Source: Pseudomonadota bacterium | GTDB lineage: Bacteria > Pseudomonadota > Alphaproteobacteria > Sphingomonadales > SMXR01 | Assembly (NCBI GenBank): GCA_022566215.1 | Contig: JADFJJ010000006.1 | Coordinates: 1 to 61,326, forward strand | Direction: 5' to 3' | Length of the DNA stretch: 61,326 nt | Shown here: positions 1 to 7,325 of the stretch, piece by piece | How the letters are laid out: every line of letters starts with the position of its first letter | How positions within the stretch are numbered: the first letter of the stretch is position 1 | Program-made: the position numbers and the translations under genes | Notes under the pieces: model-generated | Told to the model about the DNA's origin: nothing | The model's input: the letters and a program-made list of their open reading frames with translations, nothing else | Database searches by the model: none

Positions 1-1
1 C

Positions 2-1828
2 AAGCTTTTCCCCCATGAGTTGGCGCAAATCGCCGGGCGCGCCGGGCGGCACCTGAACAGCGGCACCTTCACGACGCTGGCTGAAATTGAAGGCGAAGGC
101 CTGAGCCCCGAGGATATCCGCAAAATTGAAAACCACTCCTTTGCCCCCTTGAAACGCCTGGAATGGCGCAACGCGGCGCTCAATTTCAAAACTCCGCTGG
201 CGCTGATCAAAAGCCTGGAGGAGGCCCCTGCCAACCCGCTGCTTAGCCCCGCCCGGGAAGCGCTGGACCTGAGGGCGCTTAAGACCCTTGTCGCCAGGGG
301 GGTGGAGGCAAATACCCCCGAGATGGTTCAAACTCTCTGGACAGTTTGTCAAATTCCGGATTTCCTGGGATTCTCCGAAAACCATCACTTTTCCCTGCTT
401 CAGACCCTGTTCGGGTTTTTGTCTTCTGCCTCCGGCAAAATCCCTCATGAGTGGATGGCCCGGCGGGTGGCCGAGCTGGATAACTTCCAGGGCGGCACCG
501 AGACCCTGATGCAAAGGATTGCCAGGATCAGGACCTGGACCTATATTTCGCACCGGGCCGACTGGCTGAAGGAGACCGATCATTGGGCCTATACTACCCG
601 GCGCCTGGAGGATAAACTCTCGGGCGCCCTGCATGAGCGGTTGCAGCAGCGTTTTGTCGACAAGCGGACCACCGCGCTGATGAGCAATATTAAAGGGAAA
701 CACGTGATGACCAAGGTTGACAGCGAGGGATTGGTGACGATCGAGGGGCAGCCGCTTGGCGCCCTCAAGGGGTTTTGCTTCCTGCCCGCCCGCGGCCTGG
801 AAGGGGAAGACGCCAAGGGGCACCTGAAAGAGGCTGAAAAGGGCCTGCGCCCGGTGATCGCCGCCAGGGCGGAAGAATTTACCGGGGCCGGGAATACGGA
901 CATCATTCTTGAGCTCTCGAACAGCTCCGGCCGCGCCCGGATCCTGTGGCGGGGCGACGTGATCGCCCGTCTGGTCAAGGGCCAAGGCATTTTAAGGCCT
1001 GGTATACAGCTGGCCGGCAACCCGTTGCTGGAAGACCAGGACCTAAAAGCAGTCAAGGGGCGATTGAAGGCCTGGTTCGAGGCCGAAATGGAGGCCCATC
1101 TCGGCCCCCTGCTCACTTTAAGCGAAGCCGTCGCCAGCCACCAGGCCGACCTGCCCGGCCTGACCCGCGGGATGGCTTTCAAAATGGTCGAGAATCTGGG
1201 CGTAAGCGCCAAGGCCTTTGTCCTTGATGACCTGAAAACCCTTAAGCCCGAGGATCGCAAGGCGCTCCATAAAGTAGGGTTCTGGTTCGGCGCGCACTTC
1301 GTTTATTTGCCCAAACTCCTCAAACCAGCGCCGACCAAATGGCGGCTGGCGCTGTGGGGCATCTGGGAAGAGATCAAAGGCTGGCCGGAAATACCCGAAG
1401 CCGGGGTCATGTGGGCGGAGACCCTGAAGGGGACCCCGCGCGGATTTTACCAGACGCTCGGCTACCGCCCGGCGGGGTCGAAGGCGGTCCGCATCGACTG
1501 CCTGGAGAGGCTGTTCGACGCGGTCCGGCCGCTCGGTATCAATAACAAGTTTTTCGCCGTCACACCCGAAATTATGGGCCTGGTGGGCCTATCGGGTGAG
1601 GATTTCGCCAACGTGATGAAGTTTCTCGGCTATTATTACAAAAAAGAGCTGCCCGGGGCCAAGCAGGGCGAAGAGGCCAAGCCCAAATACAGCTTCAAAT
1701 GGGACCTGAAAAAGACCGCGGCCAAAAAAGCCCAAGGACCGGGAAAACAGAAGCTGGAGGAGAGGAAAATCGAGGAAAGCCCCTTTGCCGAACTGAAACA
1801 CTTGAAATTTTCCAGCGGCAAATCCTGA
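2..1828 (+). CDS. Alphaproteobacterial SF2 (MgpS/Suv3-like) helicase, 3' part
   Basis: The reading frame is open from the first bases of the window, so only the C-terminal ~608 residues are present. They begin with HELAQIAGRAGR, the motif VI arginine-finger block of DExH/Suv3-type SF2 helicases, so the ATPase motifs I-V lie upstream of the window. The rest is a long alpha-helical C-terminal region of the kind seen in the MgpS-like helicases of Alphaproteobacteria. The last ~60 residues are lysine-rich (KKTAAKKAQGPGKQK) and look like a nucleic-acid-binding tail. The likely role is RNA unwinding; the substrate is unknown. The S4 RNA-binding gene follows after 6 bp, so the two are probably co-transcribed. 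An internal TTG at position 20 is not a real start, because motif VI cannot stand alone. Confidence 0.85.
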   Translation, partial: KLFPHELAQIAGRAGRHLNSGTFTTLAEIEGEGLSPEDIRKIENHSFAPLKRLEWRNAALNFKTPLALIKSLEEAPANPLLSPAREALDLRALKTLVARGVEANTPEMVQTLWTVCQIPDFLGFSENHHFSLLQTLFGFLSSASGKIPHEWMARRVAELDNFQGGTETLMQRIARIRTWTYISHRADWLKETDHWAYTTRRLEDKLSGALHERLQQRFVDKRTTALMSNIKGKHVMTKVDSEGLVTIEGQPLGALKGFCFLPARGLEGEDAKGHLKEAEKGLRPVIAARAEEFTGAGNTDIILELSNSSGRARILWRGDVIARLVKGQGILRPGIQLAGNPLLEDQDLKAVKGRLKAWFEAEMEAHLGPLLTLSEAVASHQADLPGLTRGMAFKMVENLGVSAKAFVLDDLKTLKPEDRKALHKVGFWFGAHFVYLPKLLKPAPTKWRLALWGIWEEIKGWPEIPEAGVMWAETLKGTPRGFYQTLGYRPAGSKAVRIDCLERLFDAVRPLGINNKFFAVTPEIMGLVGLSGEDFANVMKFLGYYYKKELPGAKQGEEAKPKYSFKWDLKKTAAKKAQGPGKQKLEERKIEESPFAELKHLKFSSGKS

Positions 1829-1834
1829 ATATAC

Positions 1835-2224
1835 ATGACCACCCCTCCCACAAAACAGCGCCTCGATCAATGGCTGTGGCGTGCCCGTTTTTTTAAAACC
1901 CGGACGCTGGCCAGCACCATCTGCCGAAAGGGGAAAATCCGCATCGATAGCGCCCCCCAGAGGAAGGCCGCAGCCAGCGTTGTTCCCGGCCAGGTCTTGA
2001 CCTTTCCGCAAGCCGGCGCGATCCGGGTTGTCAGAATCCTGAGCCTGAGCTGGCGGCGCGGCCCGGCTGTGGAGGCGGCGGCCCTTTATGAGGATTTGAC
2101 CCCGCCCCAGGAAAGGCTTAAAACGGGCCTTGGTCAAAGACGTGCGCCGCGCGGCGGCAGACGGCCGACAAAAAAAGACCGCCGGGCGATTGAACTGCTC
2201 AAGGCGGACCAGGTCACCACCTGA
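1835..2224 (+). CDS. S4-domain RNA-binding protein, Hsp15 family
   Basis: 129 residues. An S4 RNA-binding domain spans about residues 8-70, opening with RLDQWLWRARFFKTRTLA, the conserved Hsp15-family signature. Family members bind 50S subunits carrying stalled nascent chains and help recycle them. The tail is basic (RRAPRGGRRPTKKDRR) and suited to rRNA contact. The gene starts 6 bp after the helicase stop without a clear Shine-Dalgarno, which suggests translational coupling. The order helicase, S4 protein, fdxA, carD is common in Alphaproteobacteria; here it is interrupted by a repeat and a TerB-like gene. I leave the symbol blank because ribosome rescue is not shown for this branch. Confidence 0.88.
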   Translation: MTTPPTKQRLDQWLWRARFFKTRTLASTICRKGKIRIDSAPQRKAAASVVPGQVLTFPQAGAIRVVRILSLSWRRGPAVEAAALYEDLTPPQERLKTGLGQRRAPRGGRRPTKKDRRAIELLKADQVTT

Positions 2225-2238
2225 CAGACAGCGAGACT

Positions 2239-2503
2239 AGAGCACATTAGCCCCATCTGGAAGCCATTTGATGGCTTTGCTGCAAAGCATACAAAGGAGT
2301 GGTTTTGAACATGATGCGGGACATCATGGAAAAGCCACGGCACCTGTAGGGAAAGCAGCAAAGCCACGAAAGAAGCAGGGTTCTTTTTCTGCCTGGCGGC
2401 GTTAGCCCGGGACTTTTGGTGATCACACCAATTCGCCCGAACTGCCTGGCCAGGCAAAAAAATTTACCCTGTCAAATAATTCCAGTTGGGACTAATGTGC
2501 TCT
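2239..2503. repeat. Foldback (MITE-like) repeat, copy 1, with nested insertion
   Basis: The element is bounded by imperfect 24-bp terminal inverted repeats beginning AGAGCACATTAG (22 of 24 positions pair). Inside is a second inverted pair, GGCTTTGCTGC with GCAGCAAAGCC, and a central hairpin CATGATG/CATCATG. A 100-bp core starting TTTGATGGCTTT matches copy 2 (34826-34985) without gaps at 89 of 100 positions. The right arm is interrupted by a further palindrome (2367-2471). There is no transposase. The right end lies 2 bp before the next start codon. Confidence 0.8.
2367..2471. repeat. Nested palindromic insertion inside foldback copy 1
   Basis: Compared with copy 2, about 105 bp are inserted between GCCA and TCAAAT of the right arm. 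The insert is itself an imperfect hairpin: CAGGGT pairs with ACCCTG, GCCTGGC with GCCAGGC, and the centre is TTGGTG-ATCA-CACCAA. It looks like a second small palindromic element, or an expansion of the first. Confidence 0.6.
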
Positions 2504-2505
2504 GC

Positions 2506-2970
2506 ATGGTAAACCGCATCAAGGCCCTGTTTAACACCCTGAAAAATGAACCCGCCCCCGAAGCGGAGAGCTTTTCCGATAAGGAAATCGCCAGTGCGGC
2601 GCTATTGGTTGAGGCCGCCGTTATGGACGGCAATCTTGACAGGCGTGAAAAAGAGACCATTTCCAATTTGCTGGTCGGCCGCTTTCATTTATCCGGCGAA
2701 GAGGCGCAAGAGCTGTTCGCCCGGGCGCTAAGCGCCCAGAAAGACGCCACCCATCTGATGCGCTTCACCCGGACGGTCAAGGATAACTATTCGGAAGGAG
2801 GGCGCATAGACCTGATCGAAATGATGTGGGAAGTGGCTTTTGCCGACGGCATCATTCATGATTTTGAGGAAAACCTGATCCGCCGGGTGGCGGGCCTGAT
2901 TTATGTCTCCGACCGCGACCGCGGAGAGGCCAAAAAACGGGTCCGGGCTAGGTTTGAAAGCGGAAAATAA
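2506..2970 (+). CDS. TerB-like (tellurite-resistance TerB family) protein
   Basis: 154 residues, all-helical and acidic, with two TerB-type acidic motifs: MDGNLDRREKE at about residues 40-50 and FADGIIHDFEE at about 112-122. Such pairs bind divalent metal in TerB. The protein has no signal peptide, so it is cytosolic. I chose the ATG at 2506, where the family similarity begins. The open frame continues upstream to a TTG at 2416, but that part is encoded by the foldback repeat and is not protein-like. No Shine-Dalgarno is visible before 2506, because the right end of the repeat occupies that place. Single TerB-domain proteins are widespread and mostly uncharacterised; tellurite resistance should not be assumed. 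Confidence 0.75.
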   Translation: MVNRIKALFNTLKNEPAPEAESFSDKEIASAALLVEAAVMDGNLDRREKETISNLLVGRFHLSGEEAQELFARALSAQKDATHLMRFTRTVKDNYSEGGRIDLIEMMWEVAFADGIIHDFEENLIRRVAGLIYVSDRDRGEAKKRVRARFESGK

Positions 2971-3044
2971 AAGGGCTTGTCCGTTTTTAATTTTTCTTGC
3001 ATAACTCAAAAAAAATCCAGGGTCTACTATTCAAGGGAGTTAAG

Positions 3045-3383
3045 ATGACCTACGTCGTGACCGAAGCCTGCATCAAGTGCAAATACATGGACTGTGTGGA
3101 AGTTTGCCCGGTGGATTGTTTCTACGAAGGGGAAAATATGCTGGTCATTAACACCAGTGAATGCATCGATTGCGGCGTTTGTGAGCCGGAATGCCCGGCC
3201 GAAGCGATCCTGCCCGATACCGAAGATGGACTGGAGAAGTGGGTGGAACTGAATACCAAATACGGCGAAATCTGGCCCAACATCACGACCAAGAAAGAGT
3301 CGCCATCCGATGCCGAGGAGTTCCAGGGGGTTGACGACAAGTTTAAAAAATACTTCTCGGAAAAGCCCGGCGAAAGCAATTAA
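3045..3383 (+). CDS. fdxA: 7Fe ferredoxin FdxA
   Basis: 112 residues. Nine cysteines lie at 9, 12, 17, 21, 25, 40, 43, 46 and 50. The spacing matches seven-iron ferredoxins of the Azotobacter FdI/FdxA type: one [3Fe-4S] cluster (C9, C17, C50) and one [4Fe-4S] cluster (C21, C40, C43, C46). The ~60-residue C-terminal extension with [15 protein letters not shown] is typical of FdxA. It is a soluble low-potential electron carrier whose partner is not evident here. The start at 3045 has a good Shine-Dalgarno (AAGGGAG, 3033-3039); an in-frame ATG at 2997 is too far upstream. carD follows after 287 bp, a pairing common in Alphaproteobacteria. Confidence 0.95.
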   Translation: MTYVVTEACIKCKYMDCVEVCPVDCFYEGENMLVINTSECIDCGVCEPECPAEAILPDTEDGLEKWVELNTKYGEIWPNITTKKESPSDAEEFQGVDDKFKKYFSEKPGESN

Positions 3384-3446
3384 TTTATAAAATCCGCTAA
3401 ACTCGGCTTACATCCGGCCGTTTGGCACTAAATTTCCATTCCGGGG

Positions 3447-3475
3447 TACAAAATTACAAAAAATTGTGTTATAGT
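3447..3475 (+). promoter_or_regulatory. Possible carD promoter
   Basis: An AT-rich stretch in the fdxA-carD gap contains TATAGT (3470-3475) as a good -10 candidate. The -35 position 17 bp upstream holds only TACAAA, so the match is partial. Downstream, CGCGGC/GCCGCG (3531-3548) can form a hairpin in the ~190-nt carD leader. No other gene is convincing in 3384-3670. Confidence 0.3.
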
Positions 3476-3670
3476 ACATACTTAGGCGGAAGCCTGGTGT
3501 GGCGAAAACACAATTTTAAGAGGATAAATGCGCGGCTCAGAGGCCGCGATTTGATGAAAAGTATCAGGACAGGGTTCACAATCTCAGTGACACTGCGGGG
3601 GGTTTTTGCGTCCCTGAATTGTCCGGATACCACACTGACAACCAGAGCAAGATGAGAAAAGAGTAACGGA

Positions 3671-4174
3671 ATGGCAAAAAAGAAGAAATATCCATTTTCG
3701 GATGGCGACTATGTTGTTTACCCCAAGCACGGGGTAGGCAAAGTGGTTGGAATTGAAAATCGTGAAATTTCCGGTGCAAAACTGGAATTGTACGTGGTTC
3801 GCTTTGAAAAAGAGCGCATGACCTTAAGGGTTCCGGTCCTCAAGGCGATAGCCTCGGGCATGCGCAGGCTTTCCAGTCAGGCAACCCTGGATGAGGCGTT
3901 TTTGACCCTCAAGGGCAAAGCGCGGGTCAAACGCACCATGTGGAGCCGGCGCGCCCAGGAATACGAAGCCAAGATCAATTCCGGCAGCCTGGTCTTAATC
4001 GCCGAAGTGGTCCGCGACCTGTTCCGGAAAGATGACCAGCCCGAACAGTCCTATTCCGAGCGCCAGATTTATGAAGCGGCGCTCACCCGGCTGGCCCGCG
4101 AGCTGGCCGCTGTTGAGGCCATCGACGAAGCGGAAGCGATGTCCAAGCTGGAAAAGGTCCTGATCGCGGCTTAA
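3671..4174 (+). CDS. carD: CarD/CdnL-family RNA polymerase-binding regulator
   Basis: 167 residues. The N-terminal RNA-polymerase-interacting domain (about 10-70) carries FSDGDYVVYPKHGVGKVVGI, the CarD/CdnL/TRCF signature that contacts the RNAP beta subunit. The C-terminal helical domain (about 75-167) carries the conserved MWSRRAQEYEAKINSG block that contacts the -10 region. CarD proteins stabilise open complexes, notably at rRNA promoters. Length and domain order are normal. The gene follows fdxA in the same orientation and is followed by a strong hairpin plus a T-rich tract at 4194-4244. Confidence 0.95.
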   Translation: MAKKKKYPFSDGDYVVYPKHGVGKVVGIENREISGAKLELYVVRFEKERMTLRVPVLKAIASGMRRLSSQATLDEAFLTLKGKARVKRTMWSRRAQEYEAKINSGSLVLIAEVVRDLFRKDDQPEQSYSERQIYEAALTRLARELAAVEAIDEAEAMSKLEKVLIAA

Positions 4175-4193
4175 AGCCTAAGTTTCAGATAAC

Positions 4194-4244
4194 AGGGCCA
4201 ACGCCCCACTTCCGAGTGGAACTGTGTTGGCCCTGATTTCTTTT
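4194..4244 (+). terminator. Probable carD terminator
   Basis: AGGGCCAAC (4194-4202) pairs with GTTGGCCCT (4226-4234), enclosing an inner hairpin CCACT-tccg-AGTGG. GATTTCTTTT follows. It lies 20 bp after the carD stop. The same arms also take part in longer-range inverted repeats. Confidence 0.55.
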
Positions 4245-4462
4245 CAGAACAGGCAAATTGTTGATAACGATATGGGGTATCGTTGAAAGATTTTAACGCA
4301 TTCTGAGAAGAAATCAGGGCCAATCCAATTTGGACCACGCCTAAATCGGGCAGGAAGGCGTCTAAACCGGTTCAAATAGTTGGCTAATCCTCACCGGCTT
4401 CTCCTATTCCTGACCGATTTCTGCTGTGGCACAGCCCTCATCGGAAGTGGGGCGTTGGCCCT
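4194..4462. repeat. Multi-arm inverted-repeat region downstream of carD
   Basis: A perfect 22-bp inverted repeat bounds the region: 4194-4215 against 4441-4462, starting AGGGCCAACGCCCC. Inside are 4227-4249 against 4301-4323 (TTGGCCCTGATTTCTT and its complement, near-perfect), AACGATA/TATCGTT at 4266-4284, and AAATCGGGCAGGAA (4343-4356) against TTCCTGACCGATTT (4407-4420). No plausible gene lies in it. It may be a structured RNA, a foldback element or a remnant. Confidence 0.65.
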
Positions 4463-4463
4463 A

Positions 4464-4488
4464 AGCCCGGGTTCGCCTGGGCTTTTTT
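4464..4488 (+). terminator. Intrinsic terminator
   Basis: AGCCC-G-GG, TTCG tetraloop, CC-T-GGGCT, then six T's: a canonical rho-independent terminator. It sits 290 nt after carD, immediately after the right arm of the inverted-repeat region. It would therefore end either a read-through carD transcript or a separate RNA from that region. Confidence 0.7.
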
Positions 4489-4492
4489 ATTT

Positions 4493-4625
4493 ACCCCCTC
4501 ACCCCAACCCTCTCCCTCGGCCTGTCCGCCATAGCCTTCGGCGGCGGCGGAAGGGGAGAGGGAGTAAAAGAAGTGCTCTGCCGAGGTCCCCTCTCTCTTG
4601 AGGGGAGAGGGCTAGGGTGAGGGTG
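4493..4625. repeat. CCCTCACCC-type intergenic palindromic repeat
   Basis: Begins ACCCCCTCACCCCAACCC and ends GGGCTAGGGTGAGGGTG, with internal CTCTCCC/GGGAGAGG blocks. This CCCTCACCCTAACCC...GGGTTAGGGTGAGGG style of dispersed repeat recurs in intergenic regions of many proteobacteria. The remaining bases to 4724 hold only a near-duplicate of about 20 bp (CCCCTGAGGCTTTTTTATCC and CCCCTGGGCTTTTTTTATCC). Confidence 0.7.
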
Positions 4626-4724
4626 ACATTTCTTAATATCGTCATGCTAGATTTAGTCCGGCATCTAGTGCCTTAAATATCTTTAGAAAACCCCTGAGGC
4701 TTTTTTATCCCCCCTGGGCTTTTT

Positions 4725-6212
4725 TTATCCTTCGATGACGATTTTAACGCGCTGGCCGGATGTCAGGGTCTCGCCATCACCAAGCCCGTTAAGGGCGCGG
4801 AACAGCTCTTCCCGGTACTCCCAAACCTCCATGCGCCCGGCCAGCGATGAGACGGTATCACCCGGTTGCACGGTAATAACCCTGATTCTCAATGGCCTGA
4901 TAGCCGCCGCTTCGCTGGACGACAGCTTCCTGAAGCTGTCGGTCATCTGGCCCAGGCGGGGGGCATACTTTGAGGTTCTGGCGGCCGGGATGATGAGGAC
5001 AAAATGATAAGCATGGGCGCCGTCATAGCGCCACGCCACCAGCCGGACATCCAGCTCCCCGCCCTCGGATGTAAGGCGGGCAATCCCGGTAATGCCGTCC
5101 ATGCCCCTTGAGGAAAGGGTGCGGATATTTCCCAAAGGCGCCGGCGGATCGCCCTCGAACAGCGAAGCCCAGGCCTGGTCGAGGTAAAAGCGGTTGGTGG
5201 TGTTGGGGGAAATTTCGCCGCCGGTAAAGAAAAACCGCACATCGTCGGGACCCAAGCCGACCACTACACTGGCGGTGTTCATCAAGGCGAAACCGGAAGG
5301 CGCGGTGAAGGCTAGCCGGAACCCTTTATGCAGGAAATCATCGCCGCGGATTACCCCCTGGGCCGGGTCATCGCCGAACATCATGCCATCAATGGCATCG
5401 AGATAGCGGTCGCGGTTTCTGTTCCGGGTGGTGGGCTGGGGGTCGAGCGCGTCAATGCGCGTTTGCTGGTCTTCGATACGCTTTGAGGTCAGTGGGTGGG
5501 TGCGAAACAAATTGGGCGTCTGGTCTGTTCCCCGGCCCTGTTTTTGGGCTTCATATGCCGCGGTCGTCTGCAAAGCCTCGAGCATCCGGACCGAACCCAT
5601 CGGGTCATGGGTGGTCTTCAGCATATATCTGAGCCCCAGTTCATCCGACTGTGATTCCTGTTTTCTGGAATAGGACAACAGGTAAAGCTGGGCGCCGCCG
5701 CCGACCAGGGAAGCCAAATCCTGGTTCTTGATCAGCCACCCGGCGCCCGCCGCCAAGCCCCCGAAAAATATGGATTTGGTATAGCGGTTAGCGGCGTGCC
5801 GGGCGGTGATGTGGCCAATCTCATGGCCCAGAACGCTGGCCATTTCCGCCTCGTCACTGAAGTAAGCCATCAGCCCGCGCGAGATATGGACATAGCCGCC
5901 CGGCAGCGCAAAAGCGTTGACAATTGGGCTGTTCAAGAGGGTAAACGAAAAGTCGGTACCGGGCATTTCCGAGGCCGCCGCCAGCCGGTCGCCGACCTCC
6001 TCGACATAAGCAGCCAGGACCTGATCCTCATATTTCCCGCCAAATTCAGCCACCAGTTTGGGGTGCTCCCGGGCGCCGATCGCGGCCTCCTGGGAGGGGG
6101 TCATGAAGGGGGTAAATTCCTTCTTGCCGGTGGCCGGGTTGACGGTACAGGCGCCAACCAACAGCAGCACCAAGACCACCGCAATGTGTTTTTTGTAAAT
6201 CGCTCCCGTCAT
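4725..6212 (-). CDS. M48-family zinc metalloprotease lipoprotein
   Basis: 495 residues. The N-terminal signal ends in lipobox LVGAC (Cys22), so it is a periplasm-facing lipoprotein. The M48 domain has HEIGH at 130-134 and the downstream glutamate in SRKQESQSDELG (about E186) as third zinc ligand. The C-terminal ~50 residues (ITVQPGDTVSSLAGRM...) resemble a LysM-like module. The overall plan resembles BepA/LoiP-type proteases involved in outer-membrane protein quality control, though the TPR domain of BepA is absent. I prefer the ATG at 6212, which overlaps the stop of the upstream nuclease-fold gene as ATGA and has AAGG upstream, over the in-frame ATG at 6221. Confidence 0.88.
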   Translation of the reverse strand: MTGAIYKKHIAVVLVLLLVGACTVNPATGKKEFTPFMTPSQEAAIGAREHPKLVAEFGGKYEDQVLAAYVEEVGDRLAAASEMPGTDFSFTLLNSPIVNAFALPGGYVHISRGLMAYFSDEAEMASVLGHEIGHITARHAANRYTKSIFFGGLAAGAGWLIKNQDLASLVGGGAQLYLLSYSRKQESQSDELGLRYMLKTTHDPMGSVRMLEALQTTAAYEAQKQGRGTDQTPNLFRTHPLTSKRIEDQQTRIDALDPQPTTRNRNRDRYLDAIDGMMFGDDPAQGVIRGDDFLHKGFRLAFTAPSGFALMNTASVVVGLGPDDVRFFFTGGEISPNTTNRFYLDQAWASLFEGDPPAPLGNIRTLSSRGMDGITGIARLTSEGGELDVRLVAWRYDGAHAYHFVLIIPAARTSKYAPRLGQMTDSFRKLSSSEAAAIRPLRIRVITVQPGDTVSSLAGRMEVWEYREELFRALNGLGDGETLTSGQRVKIVIEG

Positions 6213-6946
6213 GATCCGCACCTTTCTTCCTGCAGCCCAAAAGGCTGGTCCAGAAAACGGATCTGGACCGGGGTTTTGACCTCGATCATCGGTCCGCCGG
6301 AATAAAATACCCAGCCCCTGGCCTCGACCATAGTATCAGGTTCTGCGCCCTCCGTTAACCGGGTGATTTGGGCTCTGGTTTCCTCCGGCAGCCGCTTAAA
6401 GGAACTCCTGGTGAACTTGATGGTGAAATCCTTGCGGTAATCATCGCCGAAATTGAGGTAGATGGTGCCGCGCACATCGGCGGCCTCTGTGATACGCCCC
6501 TGGATGATGGCGAAGGTATCGAACGCCCTTTTTGCATTATCGGCGCACACCACCGGGCTTTTCCGCCACAGGCCGACCTTAGCCTCACGGGCGGCATCTT
6601 CGGCGGCAAGCAGTACCTGAAGCCGCTGATCGTCCCGCTCATAAACCGGCATAACGATCGCCCGGCCCTCTGACACCAGGGTATTTTGCAGCCAGGCGCC
6701 ATCGCTGAGGATCACATGGGCCAGCACCTCGCCGTAACGGGTGCGCCCATCCTTGGGTGAAAGAACCCTGAAAGACCCGTGCTTGATTTCTTCAGGCAGG
6801 GCCGCGGGGAAAACCCCGAGCAGGCGGATGGTTTCTCCATCCGAAACTTCTGTCCCCTCCAGGTCATTGAACAGACCGGCATCTTCGGCTCCAGCAGCCA
6901 CAGCCGCAACCAGCACAATCACTCCGGATAGTAGCCATCCTTTCAT
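6209..6946 (-). CDS. Secreted SNase-fold protein, probably non-catalytic
   Basis: 245 residues with an N-terminal signal peptide (hydrophobic 5-18, AAG-A cleavage region). The middle carries thermonuclease-family features: VSDGETIRLLGVFPAALPEE where active nucleases have R-L-I-G-I-D-A-P-E, then LVSEGRAIVMP and AREAKVGLWRKSP, typical of the second half of the SNase OB-fold. The catalytic Asp/Thr of the RLIGIDAPE segment is replaced (VFPAA), so I expect no or altered nuclease activity. A further ~90-residue C-terminal domain (IIQGRITEAADVRGTIYLNFG) is common in secreted SNase-like proteins of Alphaproteobacteria. The stop overlaps the M48 start, so the two are co-translated. Confidence 0.75.
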   Translation of the reverse strand: MKGWLLSGVIVLVAAVAAGAEDAGLFNDLEGTEVSDGETIRLLGVFPAALPEEIKHGSFRVLSPKDGRTRYGEVLAHVILSDGAWLQNTLVSEGRAIVMPVYERDDQRLQVLLAAEDAAREAKVGLWRKSPVVCADNAKRAFDTFAIIQGRITEAADVRGTIYLNFGDDYRKDFTIKFTRSSFKRLPEETRAQITRLTEGAEPDTMVEARGWVFYSGGPMIEVKTPVQIRFLDQPFGLQEERCGS

Positions 6947-6994
6947 GGCGGCAAGGCTAGCATTAAAGGGGGTTCGCGAAAAAGCTTAAAAAAG

Positions 6995-7023
6995 TTGAAC
7001 GGCGCACCTTTGCGGTATAGATA
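6995..7023 (+). promoter_or_regulatory. Possible tRNA-Arg promoter
   Basis: TTGAAC (6995-7000) is followed 15 or 17 bp later by TATAGA (7016-7021) or TAGATA (7018-7023). The site is 22-24 bp upstream of the mature tRNA 5' end, which fits a short leader. Confidence 0.4.
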
Positions 7024-7044
7024 GAGGACCGCTTATCCCAAGAC

Positions 7045-7121
7045 GCGCCCGTAGCTCAGTTGGATAGAGCACCAGATTCCTAATCTGGGGGCCGTGGGTT
7101 CAAGTCCCGCCGGGCGCACCA
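7045..7121 (+). tRNA. tRNA-Arg (anticodon CCT)
   Basis: 77 nt with encoded CCA. Acceptor GCGCCCG pairs with CGGGCGC. D-arm contains AGCTCAGTTGGATAGAGC. Anticodon stem CCAGA/TCTGG encloses TTCCTAA, giving anticodon CCT (7079-7081), which reads AGG. The T-arm contains GGGTTCAAGTCCC. Downstream, 7122-7325 holds no gene; it has two small hairpins (GCTAATTTTGCC with GGCAAAATTTAGC; AGACGGG with CCCGTCT). Confidence 0.97.
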
Positions 7122-7325
7122 TCCGTCTTCGCTAATTTTGCCTTGGCAAAATTTAGCTACGACGAGATTAATGAGGAGCAGCGTGCGAAGCGGATGCCTC
7201 GTCGAAGTGCAGCAGAGCGAAACGAAGACGGGCTTTACCCCGTCTGGCCCAAGAAGCCTTGAATTGTTAGCAGGAGTGTCACACCATAGCTTCACGTCAC
7301 GGCGGACTGGGTTAAATCCCGCCCC

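Noticed and set aside
3552-3655. 34-codon frame (MKSIRTGFTI...) and an 8-codon frame ahead of it in the carD leader
   Set aside because: No Shine-Dalgarno of note for the longer frame and no homologue in the window; a leader peptide is possible but unsupported.
4380-4601. 73-codon plus-strand frame in the repeat-rich gap
   Set aside because: Made of the inverted repeat, a terminator and the CCCTCACCC repeat; the product is Pro/Arg-rich with no sign of selection.
7080-7295. Minus-strand 71-codon frame ending in ARRDLNPRPPD
   Set aside because: This is the well-known false protein that comes from reading tRNA antisense; it overlaps the tRNA-Arg.
7300-7325. GGGTTAAATCCCGCC resembling a tRNA T-arm downstream of tRNA-Arg, a possible attachment-site remnant
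   Set aside because: Only about 15 bases resemble the tRNA, no integrase or direct repeat of the tRNA 3' end is present, and the neighbouring genes look core.
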